A stretch of 64,000 nt of DNA from Bradyrhizobium sp. SRS-191 (GTDB lineage: Bacteria; Pseudomonadota; Alphaproteobacteria; Rhizobiales; Xanthobacteraceae): assembly GCF_024586915.1 (NCBI RefSeq), contig NZ_JANBVS010000012.1, positions 124,001 to 188,000 on the forward strand. The letters run 5' to 3'. The translations under genes and the position numbers were made by a program. The stretch's first letter is position 1. Every line of letters starts with the position of its first letter. The notes beneath the pieces are model-generated. The model was given only the letters and a program-made list of their open reading frames with translations. It ran no database searches and was not told the DNA's origin. Positions 1-7,641 of this stretch are shown here, in pieces.

Positions 1-894
1 TCCGATGTCCAGCCGCCCGGCTATCCAACCGTCGCAGCGACGGAAAGCCTTGGCAAGAAACTGGCGGCTGCGACGAATGGCCGACTGACAATCCAGATGT
101 ATCCATCCGCGCAACTCGGCGGTGAGAAGGAGACCATCGAACAGACCCAGATCGGGACGATTCAGATGCTGCGCGTGAGCGCCGGATCATTGGGACCGAT
201 CGTCGATGACATCAACGTCGTCAACATGCCGTTCCTGTTCAAGAGCATCGAACACTCCGAGAAGATGATGGACGGCCCGATCGGTCAGGACCTGCTCGAC
301 CGCATCAGCGCTCATCCGAGCGCGAACCTCGTAGCCCTCTGCTGGATGAACTCCGGCGCGCGCAGCATCTACAACACCAAGAGGCCGATCCGGAAGGTGG
401 AGGACGTCAAGGGCCTCAAGATCCGCGTGATCGGCAATCCGATTTTCATCGATATGATGAATGCGCTCGGCGGGAGCGGCGTGGCGATGAGTTACGAGCA
501 AGTCTTCAGCGCGCTACAGACAGGCGTGATCGATGGAGCTGAGAACAACCCACCGAGTTATGTCTTCAGCAATCACTACACCGCGGCGAACTACTACTCG
601 CTGACGCAGCATCTGGTCATTCCGGAGGTCCTGGTGTTCTCGAAGCGGGCTTGGGCCAATCTTTCGAACGACGATCAGGCATTGATCAAGAAATTCGCGC
701 GCGAAGCTCAGATGGAAGAGCGCGAACTCTGGAAGGCCTACGAGCGCGAGGCCATGGAGAAGGCCAAGGCGGGCGGAAGCGAGATCATTGCAATCACGGA
801 CAAGGCGCCTTTCCAGAAGGCGGTCAGGCCGGTCTGGGACAAATACGGCCCGAAGTACCAGGACATGATCAAGCGTATTCAGGACATCGCTTAG
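1..894 (+). CDS. TRAP transporter substrate-binding protein (DctP family), 5' truncated
   Basis: The reading frame is open from base 1, so the gene begins upstream of the window; 297 residues are visible where intact members have about 330. It is the periplasmic receptor of a tripartite TRAP uptake system for organic acids. The family signature is clear around residues 135-185: LKIRVIGNP, then ALGGSGVAM, the YEQVFSALQTGVIDGAENN core and a following aromatic segment. The substrate cannot be told from sequence. No DctQ or DctM membrane partner follows; bases 895-1151 hold no gene I can support. If the operon is complete, the permease genes must lie upstream. Confidence 0.93.
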   Translation, partial: SDVQPPGYPTVAATESLGKKLAAATNGRLTIQMYPSAQLGGEKETIEQTQIGTIQMLRVSAGSLGPIVDDINVVNMPFLFKSIEHSEKMMDGPIGQDLLDRISAHPSANLVALCWMNSGARSIYNTKRPIRKVEDVKGLKIRVIGNPIFIDMMNALGGSGVAMSYEQVFSALQTGVIDGAENNPPSYVFSNHYTAANYYSLTQHLVIPEVLVFSKRAWANLSNDDQALIKKFAREAQMEERELWKAYEREAMEKAKAGGSEIIAITDKAPFQKAVRPVWDKYGPKYQDMIKRIQDIA

Positions 895-1151
895 CGATCC
901 GCGCACGAGGTTCAGATGATCAGGGGATTTGGGATGGCCTGATCCTGTCCCACGGAGATGAATCGTTCCATTTCGCCTGCGTTACTCCAGGCGTTATCGC
1001 ACTCGTGCTGACCTCAGCAGTCATTCCGATGCGATCCTCACCCGCTCCGTTCTGAAGACCGCAGCTTCGCCGGCCGAACCATTGCCGTTGTCGACATCTG
1101 CCCTGGCAATCGTTGGGACTCCCGCCGGTTTACTCGCAACGTTCCATGAGC

Positions 1152-1880
1152 CTACTCGTCTCCGTCTTCTCCCGCCTCGGCGAGCCCGCGTAGCGGCTCC
1201 GGATTCAGGAGCACGATCGCCCCATGCTCGAGGCGAACCCAATCGCGCGCAGCCCAGGCGCGCAGTTGCTTGTTGATGCTTTCGCGCGTCATGCCCACCA
1301 TCTCGCTGATCTCCTGCTGGGTGATGGCGATGGTGCGGCTCGCATCCACCTTCTGCTTTTCGGTGAGACCGAGCAGAGCACTGGCGAGACGTCGAGGAAG
1401 ATCCTGCAGGATGACCTGTTCGACCTGGTCGCTGGTCCAGCGCAACCGATCGCAAAGCAGCTCGATGAACTTCATCGCAAGCACTGGCTGGCTCTTGACG
1501 AAGGGCAGGAACTCGCGGCGATCGATGACCAGTATTTCGCAATTCGTGTTGGCAGTCGCGTCCGCGGTTCGCTCTCTTCCGTCGAGCACCGCGACCTCGC
1601 CGAAGATTTCCCCGGCGCTGATCAGGTTCAGGATGGCGTTGCGACCGTCAGGCGACGAGACGCTGATTTTGACTGTGCCGCTGATCACGGCATACAGGCT
1701 CGAGCCGGGATCGCCTTTTGAGAAGATGGTGGCGCCGCGCTTGAGTGTGGTCGGCTTCGCGTAACGGCAGAGCTGATCCAGGGCATCCGACTCGAGTTCG
1801 CGAAAAATCGGATGCTGCCGCAGCACCGAGAGCTTGCCGCTACTCGATGATCGGCTGTTGGCCTTCTTCTCCTCAGTCAC
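1152..1880 (-). CDS. Crp/Fnr-family transcriptional regulator without Fe-S cysteines
   Basis: An N-terminal cyclic-nucleotide-like effector domain (about residues 20-130, with GEIFGEVAVLDGRERTADA forming the phosphate-binding-cassette region) is followed by a Crp-type winged helix containing ITQQEISEMVGMTRESINK (about 175-195). It lacks the N-terminal cysteine cluster of true FNR proteins, so oxygen sensing through Fe-S is unlikely; cAMP or another ligand is possible. I prefer the GTG start at 1880 because a GGGAG sequence precedes it; an upstream start at 1916 is possible. It lies next to the FixK/FNR island but no FNR box is seen in its own upstream region. The 347-base stretch upstream (1917-2263) holds no supported gene. 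Confidence 0.9.
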   Translation of the reverse strand: MTEEKKANSRSSSSGKLSVLRQHPIFRELESDALDQLCRYAKPTTLKRGATIFSKGDPGSSLYAVISGTVKISVSSPDGRNAILNLISAGEIFGEVAVLDGRERTADATANTNCEILVIDRREFLPFVKSQPVLAMKFIELLCDRLRWTSDQVEQVILQDLPRRLASALLGLTEKQKVDASRTIAITQQEISEMVGMTRESINKQLRAWAARDWVRLEHGAIVLLNPEPLRGLAEAGEDGDE

Positions 1881-2263
1881 ACCGCATCTCCCAGGCGCCC
1901 CTACCCTACCCACCAAGGAGATGTCCGAGCCGGTGACGGAGGCCCTGATGGCGTCAGGGCACCACGGGCTCGTCTATCGCCACCGGCGCAGACGCCCCTT
2001 CGGTCCCGACCACCCATCCCTCGATGTCCGCTTCCCCTTCGGAATACGGCAGATCGGCAGTTTGTCCAGGAAAATACAGTGAAGATCAATTGGAAGGCGG
2101 CCAAAGCCACCGTCCCGGCGGCCGGCGTGAGGCGGCTGAGGAGCCCGCGGGAGCCCCTCCTGTGTGCCCATCGGTGACTTCCCGCGCCTATCGCAAGCCA
2201 CCCCCTGCTCCCGGAAACCAGTCCCGGGAGAGTCGGCTGCTCAGGCCCGGACGTATCCCGGCG

Positions 2264-2368
2264 TCAGGTCCGAGGCTTGGTCTGCGAATCGGCCCAGAGC
2301 AGGACCGCCGCAAAAGCCACAAAAACCGCGACCACTGCAAAGCTGACCATCATGGCATCGAACGGCAT
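2264..2368 (-). CDS. 34-residue single-span membrane peptide under an FNR/FixK box
   Basis: A short reading frame of 35 codons starts with MPFDAMMVSFAVVAVF and ends in a polar tail, WADSQTKPRT. Residues 7-25 form one hydrophobic segment, so an inner-membrane micro-protein is expected. A GGGGGAGAG ribosome-binding site sits directly upstream of the ATG. A perfect FNR/FixK palindrome at 2426-2439 lies 57 bases upstream of the start, between this gene and the regulator gene, and points to induction at low oxygen. Function is unknown; tiny membrane subunits of this size often belong to oxidases or transporters, but nothing here shows a partner. Confidence 0.7.
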   Translation of the reverse strand: MPFDAMMVSFAVVAVFVAFAAVLLWADSQTKPRT

Positions 2369-2425
2369 CTCTCTCCCCCTTCTTCGAGTTTGAGACACTG
2401 TCCCTCAGCGGACGCACAACAGTCT

Positions 2426-2439
2426 TTGATTCAAATCAA
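2426..2439. promoter_or_regulatory. FNR/FixK box 1
   Basis: TTGATTCAAATCAA is a perfect TTGAT-N4-ATCAA dyad. It is positioned to activate the 34-residue membrane peptide at 2368, with the box centre about 64 bases upstream of the start codon. Confidence 0.85.
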
Positions 2440-2459
2440 TGCAAAGCGCCGCGAGCGCC

Positions 2460-3173
2460 TCAGGCAGCCGCCAGAGCCTCGGCACGGGCCGAATCCCGGA
2501 GCGATACGCCGCCCGGCAGGATGACAATGACTCCGTCCCGCTCGAGCTTCGTAAACGTCCTGCTCACCGTCTCGATGGTGAGTCCCAGATAGTCGGCAAT
2601 GTCCTGCCGGCTCATCGGGAGCGGCACGATGTTCGACGGGCCTCGCAGTTCGACGAGCCGATCCCTCCAGCCGACCAGGAAGGTCGCGACCTTTTCCTCG
2701 GCCGATCTGCGGCCGAGCAGCACCATGTGATCCCGCGCCTGATTGAGCTCCTGGACGGCCAGTTGGTTCATCCTGCGCAGGAGGTTTGGCTTGTCTTCGG
2801 CGAAACGACCAAACGGCAGCTTGGCGAACTGACACACGGTGACCGGACCGATCGCATCGGCCGAAAATCCATGCCGTTCCTCGGTCGTCATCCCCACGAA
2901 GTCGCCGGGCAACACAAATCCGACGATCTGCCTGCGACCATCGGGCAAGAGCTTGTAGAGCCTCATGACCCCATCGAGGAGATTGTAAAAGCAGGACGAC
3001 GTATCCTCCTGCGCGAAAACGGTCTCGCAGGAGCCGAAGCTGACGCGACGGCTGAGTTGCTCGAACTCCCGCATCTCGAACTGGTCCAGCGATGCGCAAA
3101 CGCTGAACCCTCGCACGGCACAATCGGCGCAGCCCTGTCCGTGGAAATCGACTGCAACCAGAGACGTCTTCAT
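2460..3173 (-). CDS. FNR/FixK-type oxygen-responsive transcriptional regulator
   Basis: 237 residues. Cysteines at 15, 18 and 26 (CX2CX7C) plus Cys114 match the four ligands of the oxygen-labile [4Fe-4S] cluster in FnrN/FixK1/AadR-type proteins. The effector beta-roll spans about 30-130. The helix-turn-helix near 185-210 contains SRQDIADYLGLTIETVSRT, with the E-xx-SR recognition pattern that reads TTGA half sites. It should bind the TTGAN-N4-NTCAA boxes found throughout the next 13 kb. Its own promoter region carries one box (3239-3252), shared with the divergent cytochrome c gene, so autoregulation is likely. The exact orthologue name (fnrN, fixK1 or aadR) cannot be settled here. Confidence 0.93.
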   Translation of the reverse strand: MKTSLVAVDFHGQGCADCAVRGFSVCASLDQFEMREFEQLSRRVSFGSCETVFAQEDTSSCFYNLLDGVMRLYKLLPDGRRQIVGFVLPGDFVGMTTEERHGFSADAIGPVTVCQFAKLPFGRFAEDKPNLLRRMNQLAVQELNQARDHMVLLGRRSAEEKVATFLVGWRDRLVELRGPSNIVPLPMSRQDIADYLGLTIETVSRTFTKLERDGVIVILPGGVSLRDSARAEALAAA

Positions 3174-3238
3174 ACAGGGCTCCGCTGGGCCAAGCGCAAG
3201 GAGAATAGCCGCATTCTAACGGATGCTCGGAGTTCCAG

Positions 3239-3252
3239 TTGACTCAAATCAA
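3239..3252. promoter_or_regulatory. FNR/FixK box 2
   Basis: TTGACTCAAATCAA lies in the divergent region between the regulator (start 3173) and the cytochrome c gene (start 3313), about 60-65 bases from each start, so a single site could serve both directions. Confidence 0.8.
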
Positions 3253-3312
3253 ATGAGGGGACGATCCGGGCACTATCGTGGCAGAAAATACCTTGTGACT
3301 TGGACGTGATGC

Positions 3313-3630
3313 ATGCAGCGGTCTGCCTTCTGCGCTCTCCTTCTGACCCTCTCGTTTTCCCTCCCGTCCCATGCTGCATCAACTCCGGAACAGCGCGGCC
3401 GGGTCTATGTGAAGGCGCACTGCGCAAGGTGCCACGCCATCGGCAAGGTCGGAGACAGTCCATTTCGACCGGCCCCTCCGTTTCGAACGCTGCACCTGCG
3501 TTACCCGATCGAGACCTTGGGTGAAGCGCTTGCCGAAGGGATCGTCACCGGCCACCCGGCGATGCCGCAATTTGAGCTCTCTCCCCCGGAGATCAACGAC
3601 CTGCTGTCCTATCTGAAGAGCCTCGAATAG
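3313..3630 (+). CDS. Small secreted mono-haem cytochrome c
   Basis: 105 residues with a signal peptide (about 1-21, hydrophobic core ALLLTLSFSLPSHA). The haem-attachment motif CARCH is at 37-41, and a likely Met ligand lies in GHPAMPQFELSP near residue 83. It is a class I type periplasmic electron carrier. It is transcribed divergently from the FNR-type regulator, with an FNR box between them, which suggests an electron-transfer role under low oxygen. The redox partner is unknown. A similar small cytochrome c is encoded at 61064. Confidence 0.9.
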   Translation: MQRSAFCALLLTLSFSLPSHAASTPEQRGRVYVKAHCARCHAIGKVGDSPFRPAPPFRTLHLRYPIETLGEALAEGIVTGHPAMPQFELSPPEINDLLSYLKSLE

Positions 3631-3648
3631 ATCCGGCGAACGCATCGA

Positions 3649-4752
3649 CTAGAGAGATTGGACGGTCCAGACCAGGATTGATTTGGCGATACGGCCGAAG
3701 GCTTGGTCGAAAGCAGCGACCGTCTCAGCGGGATCGAGCTTGGCCACGGGTTGAGTATCGTCGAACAGCCGGGAAGCGATGACCTTGCCGCTCTTGTCGA
3801 CGAGCCGTGCCGACAACCCGATCTCAGCCACAGCCGCCGCATCGGCATTGATCCGAAAACGACGAACGTCGATCAACAACTGAAAATCCGGCTGGCCGAG
3901 ATCAGACGCCCGCAGGGGCGCGTGGCTCACGTCATAGTTCTCGAATGCATCGATCAGACGCGCCTGCAGCAGCTTGGGAATGCTGTCCGCCCACAGGAAG
4001 TCAGCGAAGCCCAGGTAATCCTTGGCCGGCGAGAACAGCATGCGCTGGGTCTGCAGCATCGCCACCGCCGTCGGGTCGGGGATCGCAAGCTGTCCCTTGA
4101 TGACCTTGTTGACCGGCCCGAGATCGCGCGGTGCGGCCAGATCATAGGTGATCTTCTGGGCTGGAGTGCCGCCCCCCGTCATCTTCTCGAGCCCCGAGAC
4201 GATGCCGTCGAGCTTGCCGGTATTTCGCGCCAGCCCTTCCGAGAACGTCTTGAGATTGGCGATCGTGTCCTTCAACGGCCCAGCATTCTCCGCAAGAACA
4301 GCGTCGACGCGCCGCAATGCGTCGCGTGCAGCCTGCGTCATGCTCTGGCCAGCCCCCGCCTCTGCGACCAAGATCGACACGGCGCCAGCCGCAGCGGACG
4401 ACGAGCCGCCTTCCAATGCGATGACGGGAACGCCTGTCAGTCCCTGGAATTCCAGGCCGACCTTGGTATCCGCGCGCACCGGCGTGGCCGACGAGACCGA
4501 GATCGTCGCATTGACCCGGCGCGGGTTTTCCGGCGCCAAACCGAGCTCCGTCACCTCGCCAACCCGGATGCCGTTGAACAGGACCGCAGCGCCGACCAGC
4601 AGACCGGGGACGGATCCCTCGAAGTGCACATGATAGGTCGTCCTTGGCCCGAGGCCCCCCGTATTGTTGAGCCAATACACGAAGCCAAAGATTGCGACGA
4701 TGGCCGCCAGCACGAAGCCGCCGATCACAGCAAAAGGGGCACGTGTTTCCAT
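3649..4752 (-). CDS. MlaD-like MCE protein fused to an ABC-transport auxiliary (PqiC/LptE-like) domain
   Basis: 367 residues. One N-terminal transmembrane helix (about 9-29) is followed by an MCE domain (about 40-115) that forms the periplasmic lipid-binding ring of Mla-type transporters. The C-terminal part (about 205-365, from DLGPVNKVIKGQ to VWTVQSL) matches the ABC_trans_aux fold usually found as a separate outer-membrane lipoprotein. The fusion would tether the MCE ring and the auxiliary factor in one chain. It is the last gene of a tight operon: two bases separate it from the ATPase gene. Expected role: phospholipid transport between the membranes. Confidence 0.9.
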   Translation of the reverse strand: METRAPFAVIGGFVLAAIVAIFGFVYWLNNTGGLGPRTTYHVHFEGSVPGLLVGAAVLFNGIRVGEVTELGLAPENPRRVNATISVSSATPVRADTKVGLEFQGLTGVPVIALEGGSSSAAAGAVSILVAEAGAGQSMTQAARDALRRVDAVLAENAGPLKDTIANLKTFSEGLARNTGKLDGIVSGLEKMTGGGTPAQKITYDLAAPRDLGPVNKVIKGQLAIPDPTAVAMLQTQRMLFSPAKDYLGFADFLWADSIPKLLQARLIDAFENYDVSHAPLRASDLGQPDFQLLIDVRRFRINADAAAVAEIGLSARLVDKSGKVIASRLFDDTQPVAKLDPAETVAAFDQAFGRIAKSILVWTVQSL

Positions 4753-4754
4753 CT

Positions 4755-5534
4755 TTAACTCGCTTTCGGTTGCAGCATCTGGGATCGCTTGCCGTGGAAA
4801 TAGGCCTTGACCCAGGGGTGTTCGGATCGGAGCAGATCGCTCATCGGACCAATCGCAACGATCTTGCCGTCGGCCAGCGCAGCGACACGATCACAGACAG
4901 TATTCAGACTGGCCAGATCATGCGTCACCATGAACACAGTCAGTCCCAAGGTCTGCTGGAGGGTCTTGATCAAAGCATCGAAATCGCCGGCGGAGATCGG
5001 ATCGAGACCGGAGGTCGGCTCGTCGAGAAACACAATCGCCGGGTCGAGCGCGAGTGCCCGCGCCAGCGCCGCGCGTTTGGTCATGCCGCCGGAGAGTTCA
5101 GCTGGAAATTTGTCGCCATCCTCGGCGCGAAGGCCGACCATCTCGAGCTTGGCGATGGCAATCTCATCCATCAGACCCTGCGACATCTGCAGGTTCTCGC
5201 GCAACGGAAACTGGACGTTCTGCTTGACGGTGAGCGATGAGAACAGCGCTCCCTGTTGAAACAAGATGCCCCAGCGCGTCGCCGCCTTCTGCGTAGCACG
5301 CTCCGCTGCGCCACCAAGCGGCACGCCCATGACCTCGATGGTCCCGCTGCGCCGTGGAATGAGCCCGATGATCGTTCGCATCAGGACCGATTTGCCGCCA
5401 CCGGATGCGCCGACCAATCCCAGAATCTCGCCACGACGAACATCCAGAGAGAGCTCGTTCAACACGACCTGCCTGCCGAAGCCCACGACGAGGTCGGTCA
5501 CCCGAATGGCGCTCGATGTCCCAGCATCATCCAT
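4755..5534 (-). CDS. mlaF: ABC transporter ATP-binding protein, MlaF type
   Basis: 259 residues. Walker A is GASGGGKS (about 41-48), the ABC signature is LSGGM (about 148-152), and Walker B with its catalytic Glu is IVFLDEPTSGLDP. The protein energises the MlaE permease encoded immediately upstream (two-base gap). The Mla arrangement of permease, ATPase and MCE protein supports lipid trafficking rather than drug export. Expression probably comes from the FNR-boxed promoter ahead of mlaE. Confidence 0.93.
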   Translation of the reverse strand: MDDAGTSSAIRVTDLVVGFGRQVVLNELSLDVRRGEILGLVGASGGGKSVLMRTIIGLIPRRSGTIEVMGVPLGGAAERATQKAATRWGILFQQGALFSSLTVKQNVQFPLRENLQMSQGLMDEIAIAKLEMVGLRAEDGDKFPAELSGGMTKRAALARALALDPAIVFLDEPTSGLDPISAGDFDALIKTLQQTLGLTVFMVTHDLASLNTVCDRVAALADGKIVAIGPMSDLLRSEHPWVKAYFHGKRSQMLQPKAS

Positions 5535-5536
5535 TG

Positions 5537-6709
5537 CTACATTCCAATGGATGCGAAGAACACGGCGAACAGACCATCAAGCACGATCACCAGAAAGATC
5601 GACTTCACGACCGATGTCGTCGTCTGTTGTCCCAATGATTCTGCGCTCCCTTTGACGCGAAGGCCCTCGCTGCAGGCAACGATGCCGATCACCAGGGCCA
5701 TAAACGGCGCCTTCAACATGCCCACCTCGAAATGCGTGACGGAGATGGCCTCATGCAGTCTCGCGATGAAGATAGCCGGCCCCATGCCGCCGTAGAGCTG
5801 GGCGACCAATCCGCCGCCATAAAGCGCGGCCATTGAACCGATGAAGGCCAGTATCGGCAACGTCAAGACCAACGCGACGATACGCGGCAAAATCAGGACC
5901 TCGACGGGATCGAGCCCCATCGTCACCAGGGCATCGATTTCTTCCCGCATCTTCATCGATCCGAGCTCAGCGGTGTAGGCGCTCCCCGATCGCCCCGCGA
6001 CCATAATCGCAACGATCAGAACACCCAGCTCGCGGAGGACGAGAATCCCGACCATGTCGACGACGTAGGATTCCGCGCCGAAACGCCGAAAGTGGAAGAT
6101 GCCCTGCTGAGCGATGATTGCGCCGATCAGGAACGTGATCAAAATCACGATTGGAATCGCCTGCCATCCGATCCGATACATCTGATAGACGAGCGACGTA
6201 ATGCGCAGCGATTGCGGCCGACGCAACGCTCGCGCCAATGCGAACGACAGCGCCGCGAGCATGTCCAGAAATACGGTGATGTCACGGGCTGCGGATAGCG
6301 TCGAACGACCGAGGTCCGTGAGCTTGGCCACGATCAGGTTCTGGTGCGGCACCGGCGCGATCTCGCGCCGGTTGACCTGTCGAACCTCCTTCACCAGTCC
6401 GAGGTAGTTCTCGGCAACGCCGGTCATTTCGACGTGGCGACCGTCAGCGGAAGCCCGGCGACCAAGCTTTTCGAGCAGCCAGGCTCCGACGGTGTCGATC
6501 TCGGTGACCTCCCGGAGGTCGAGCTTCACAGCCCTCGCGGCGCCCAGCTTGGCGCTGGCCGAGCCGGTCAAGCTCTCGAGCTCAGCGACGTTGAGAGAGA
6601 CCCAGGGGCCGCTCGGACGGAGCTCGAGCACCTCTTCCGTCGCCTCGGCGGTCAATCCCGGATGAGAACGCAATCGAATGTCTCCCTCGCTCTGCTTGTC
6701 CCTGGACAC
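5537..6709 (-). CDS. mlaE: MlaE-like permease with N-terminal STAS-type domain
   Basis: 390 residues. Residues about 20-120 resemble a STAS (MlaB-like) domain, with EIDTVGAWLLEKL in the position of the conserved DxxG/S loop. The remainder is a MlaE permease with five to six hydrophobic segments and family features such as GRSGSAYTAELGSMKMREEIDAL. In E. coli the STAS protein MlaB is separate; here it appears fused to the permease. It is the first gene of the operon. The FNR/FixK box at 6743-6756 is 34 bases upstream of the start. Confidence 0.92.
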   Translation of the reverse strand: MSRDKQSEGDIRLRSHPGLTAEATEEVLELRPSGPWVSLNVAELESLTGSASAKLGAARAVKLDLREVTEIDTVGAWLLEKLGRRASADGRHVEMTGVAENYLGLVKEVRQVNRREIAPVPHQNLIVAKLTDLGRSTLSAARDITVFLDMLAALSFALARALRRPQSLRITSLVYQMYRIGWQAIPIVILITFLIGAIIAQQGIFHFRRFGAESYVVDMVGILVLRELGVLIVAIMVAGRSGSAYTAELGSMKMREEIDALVTMGLDPVEVLILPRIVALVLTLPILAFIGSMAALYGGGLVAQLYGGMGPAIFIARLHEAISVTHFEVGMLKAPFMALVIGIVACSEGLRVKGSAESLGQQTTTSVVKSIFLVIVLDGLFAVFFASIGM

Positions 6710-6742
6710 AGCACGTTCCTAGATCCCACCGGCCTTCCCCGC

Positions 6743-6756
6743 TTGACATGCATCAA
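6743..6756. promoter_or_regulatory. FNR/FixK box 3 (toward the mla operon)
   Basis: TTGACATGCATCAA, a TTGAC-N4-ATCAA dyad, lies 34 bases upstream of the permease start and on its side of the divergent region. Confidence 0.75.
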
Positions 6757-6774
6757 ACGGCACATGGCACACGA

Positions 6775-6788
6775 TTGAGCGAAATCAA
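6775..6788. promoter_or_regulatory. FNR/FixK box 4 (toward 6836)
   Basis: TTGAGCGAAATCAA is a second dyad in the same intergenic region, 47 bases upstream of the ATG at 6836. Each divergent transcript therefore has its own box. Confidence 0.75.
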
Positions 6789-6835
6789 GCTTCCCGCTGT
6801 TGCTGCTTCTACAATGGATTGACACAGGACAAAAC

Positions 6836-7105
6836 ATGGCGATCGACGCTGCAACCCTCAGGAACGAGCTGGATGCTCTGACGGACGAACTCGGGCATCT
6901 GTTGCGGCACGCTGCCGCACATCGCGGCGGCGTCAATGCGCAGACGGCGTCAGAGCCGATCGCGGCAGCGATCAGCGCCTTGGGCGTGAGTCTGAGCGAT
7001 GCCGATCTTCAGCTGGAACGGCTGATACGGGCTCGTCCGATCATGGCCACGGCTGCAGCCTTTACGATCGGCGTGGCCATCGGCCTTCTCTTGCGGAGAA
7101 CTTAA
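6836..7105 (+). CDS. Small DUF883/ElaB-like membrane-anchored protein
   Basis: 89 residues. A soluble helical N-terminal part is followed by a C-terminal hydrophobic anchor (about 68-84) and a basic end, LLLRRT, as in DUF883/ElaB-type proteins that attach ribosomes or stress factors to the membrane. The start at 6836 is preferred over 6800 because an AGGAC sequence precedes it. The next gene begins at the base after its stop codon, so the two are co-transcribed. A low-oxygen box lies upstream. The molecular role is inferred only from architecture. Confidence 0.75.
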   Translation: MAIDAATLRNELDALTDELGHLLRHAAAHRGGVNAQTASEPIAAAISALGVSLSDADLQLERLIRARPIMATAAAFTIGVAIGLLLRRT

Positions 7106-7609
7106 GTGGATACGGAGAATGTCGCTAAACATTTACGCCTTCTCTGGCGCACCGACCGCGTCATCGCGGACATCAGGCTTCGACATCTGCTCATGGGCCT
7201 CGGCCTGCGCGCCTTCGCCGCGCTGATTGCCGTTTTCGGTCTGCTGATGCTCGAACTGGCGGCCTATCTTGCGCTGGTCCAGGTCACCTCCGCAGTCCTG
7301 GCCGCCGCAGCGCTTGGCGGCTGCAATTTCGTCATTGCAGCGATCCTGCTGATCCTCGCGTCCCGCGCCCCGTCGGGTCGCGAGCTCGAGCTGGCCAACG
7401 AGATTCATTCCTCATCGATGGATGCGCTTCAACTCGAAGCGCGATCCCTGCAGGCGCACATCTCGAGCGTGGTCAATCATCCCCTCAACAAGCTCATTCC
7501 GCTTCTCATCGTTCCCCTTGCAACGATGATCATCAAGACGTTGCGCACGCATGCCGGATCTGAGACCGACTCGGCCACTCCGCCGCCCGATCGCGCCTCA
7601 GCAACCTGA
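7106..7609 (+). CDS. Putative phage-holin-superfamily-like two-span membrane protein
   Basis: 167 residues starting with GTG immediately after the preceding stop codon. Two long hydrophobic segments (about 28-55 and 62-90) form a hairpin, followed by an amphipathic region and a further weakly hydrophobic stretch near 130-145. This pattern matches the small 'phage_holin_3_6'-like membrane proteins commonly encoded beside DUF883 proteins on bacterial chromosomes; these are not real phage holins. It probably works with the upstream protein at the inner membrane under low oxygen. Confidence 0.7.
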   Translation: MDTENVAKHLRLLWRTDRVIADIRLRHLLMGLGLRAFAALIAVFGLLMLELAAYLALVQVTSAVLAAAALGGCNFVIAAILLILASRAPSGRELELANEIHSSSMDALQLEARSLQAHISSVVNHPLNKLIPLLIVPLATMIIKTLRTHAGSETDSATPPPDRASAT

Positions 7610-7641
7610 ACCCGCATCAGCCGGAAGCTTGCGTCGACAAT

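Noticed and set aside
895..1151. DctQ-like permease gene after the TRAP binding protein
   Set aside because: No frame there shows membrane segments or TRAP permease motifs.
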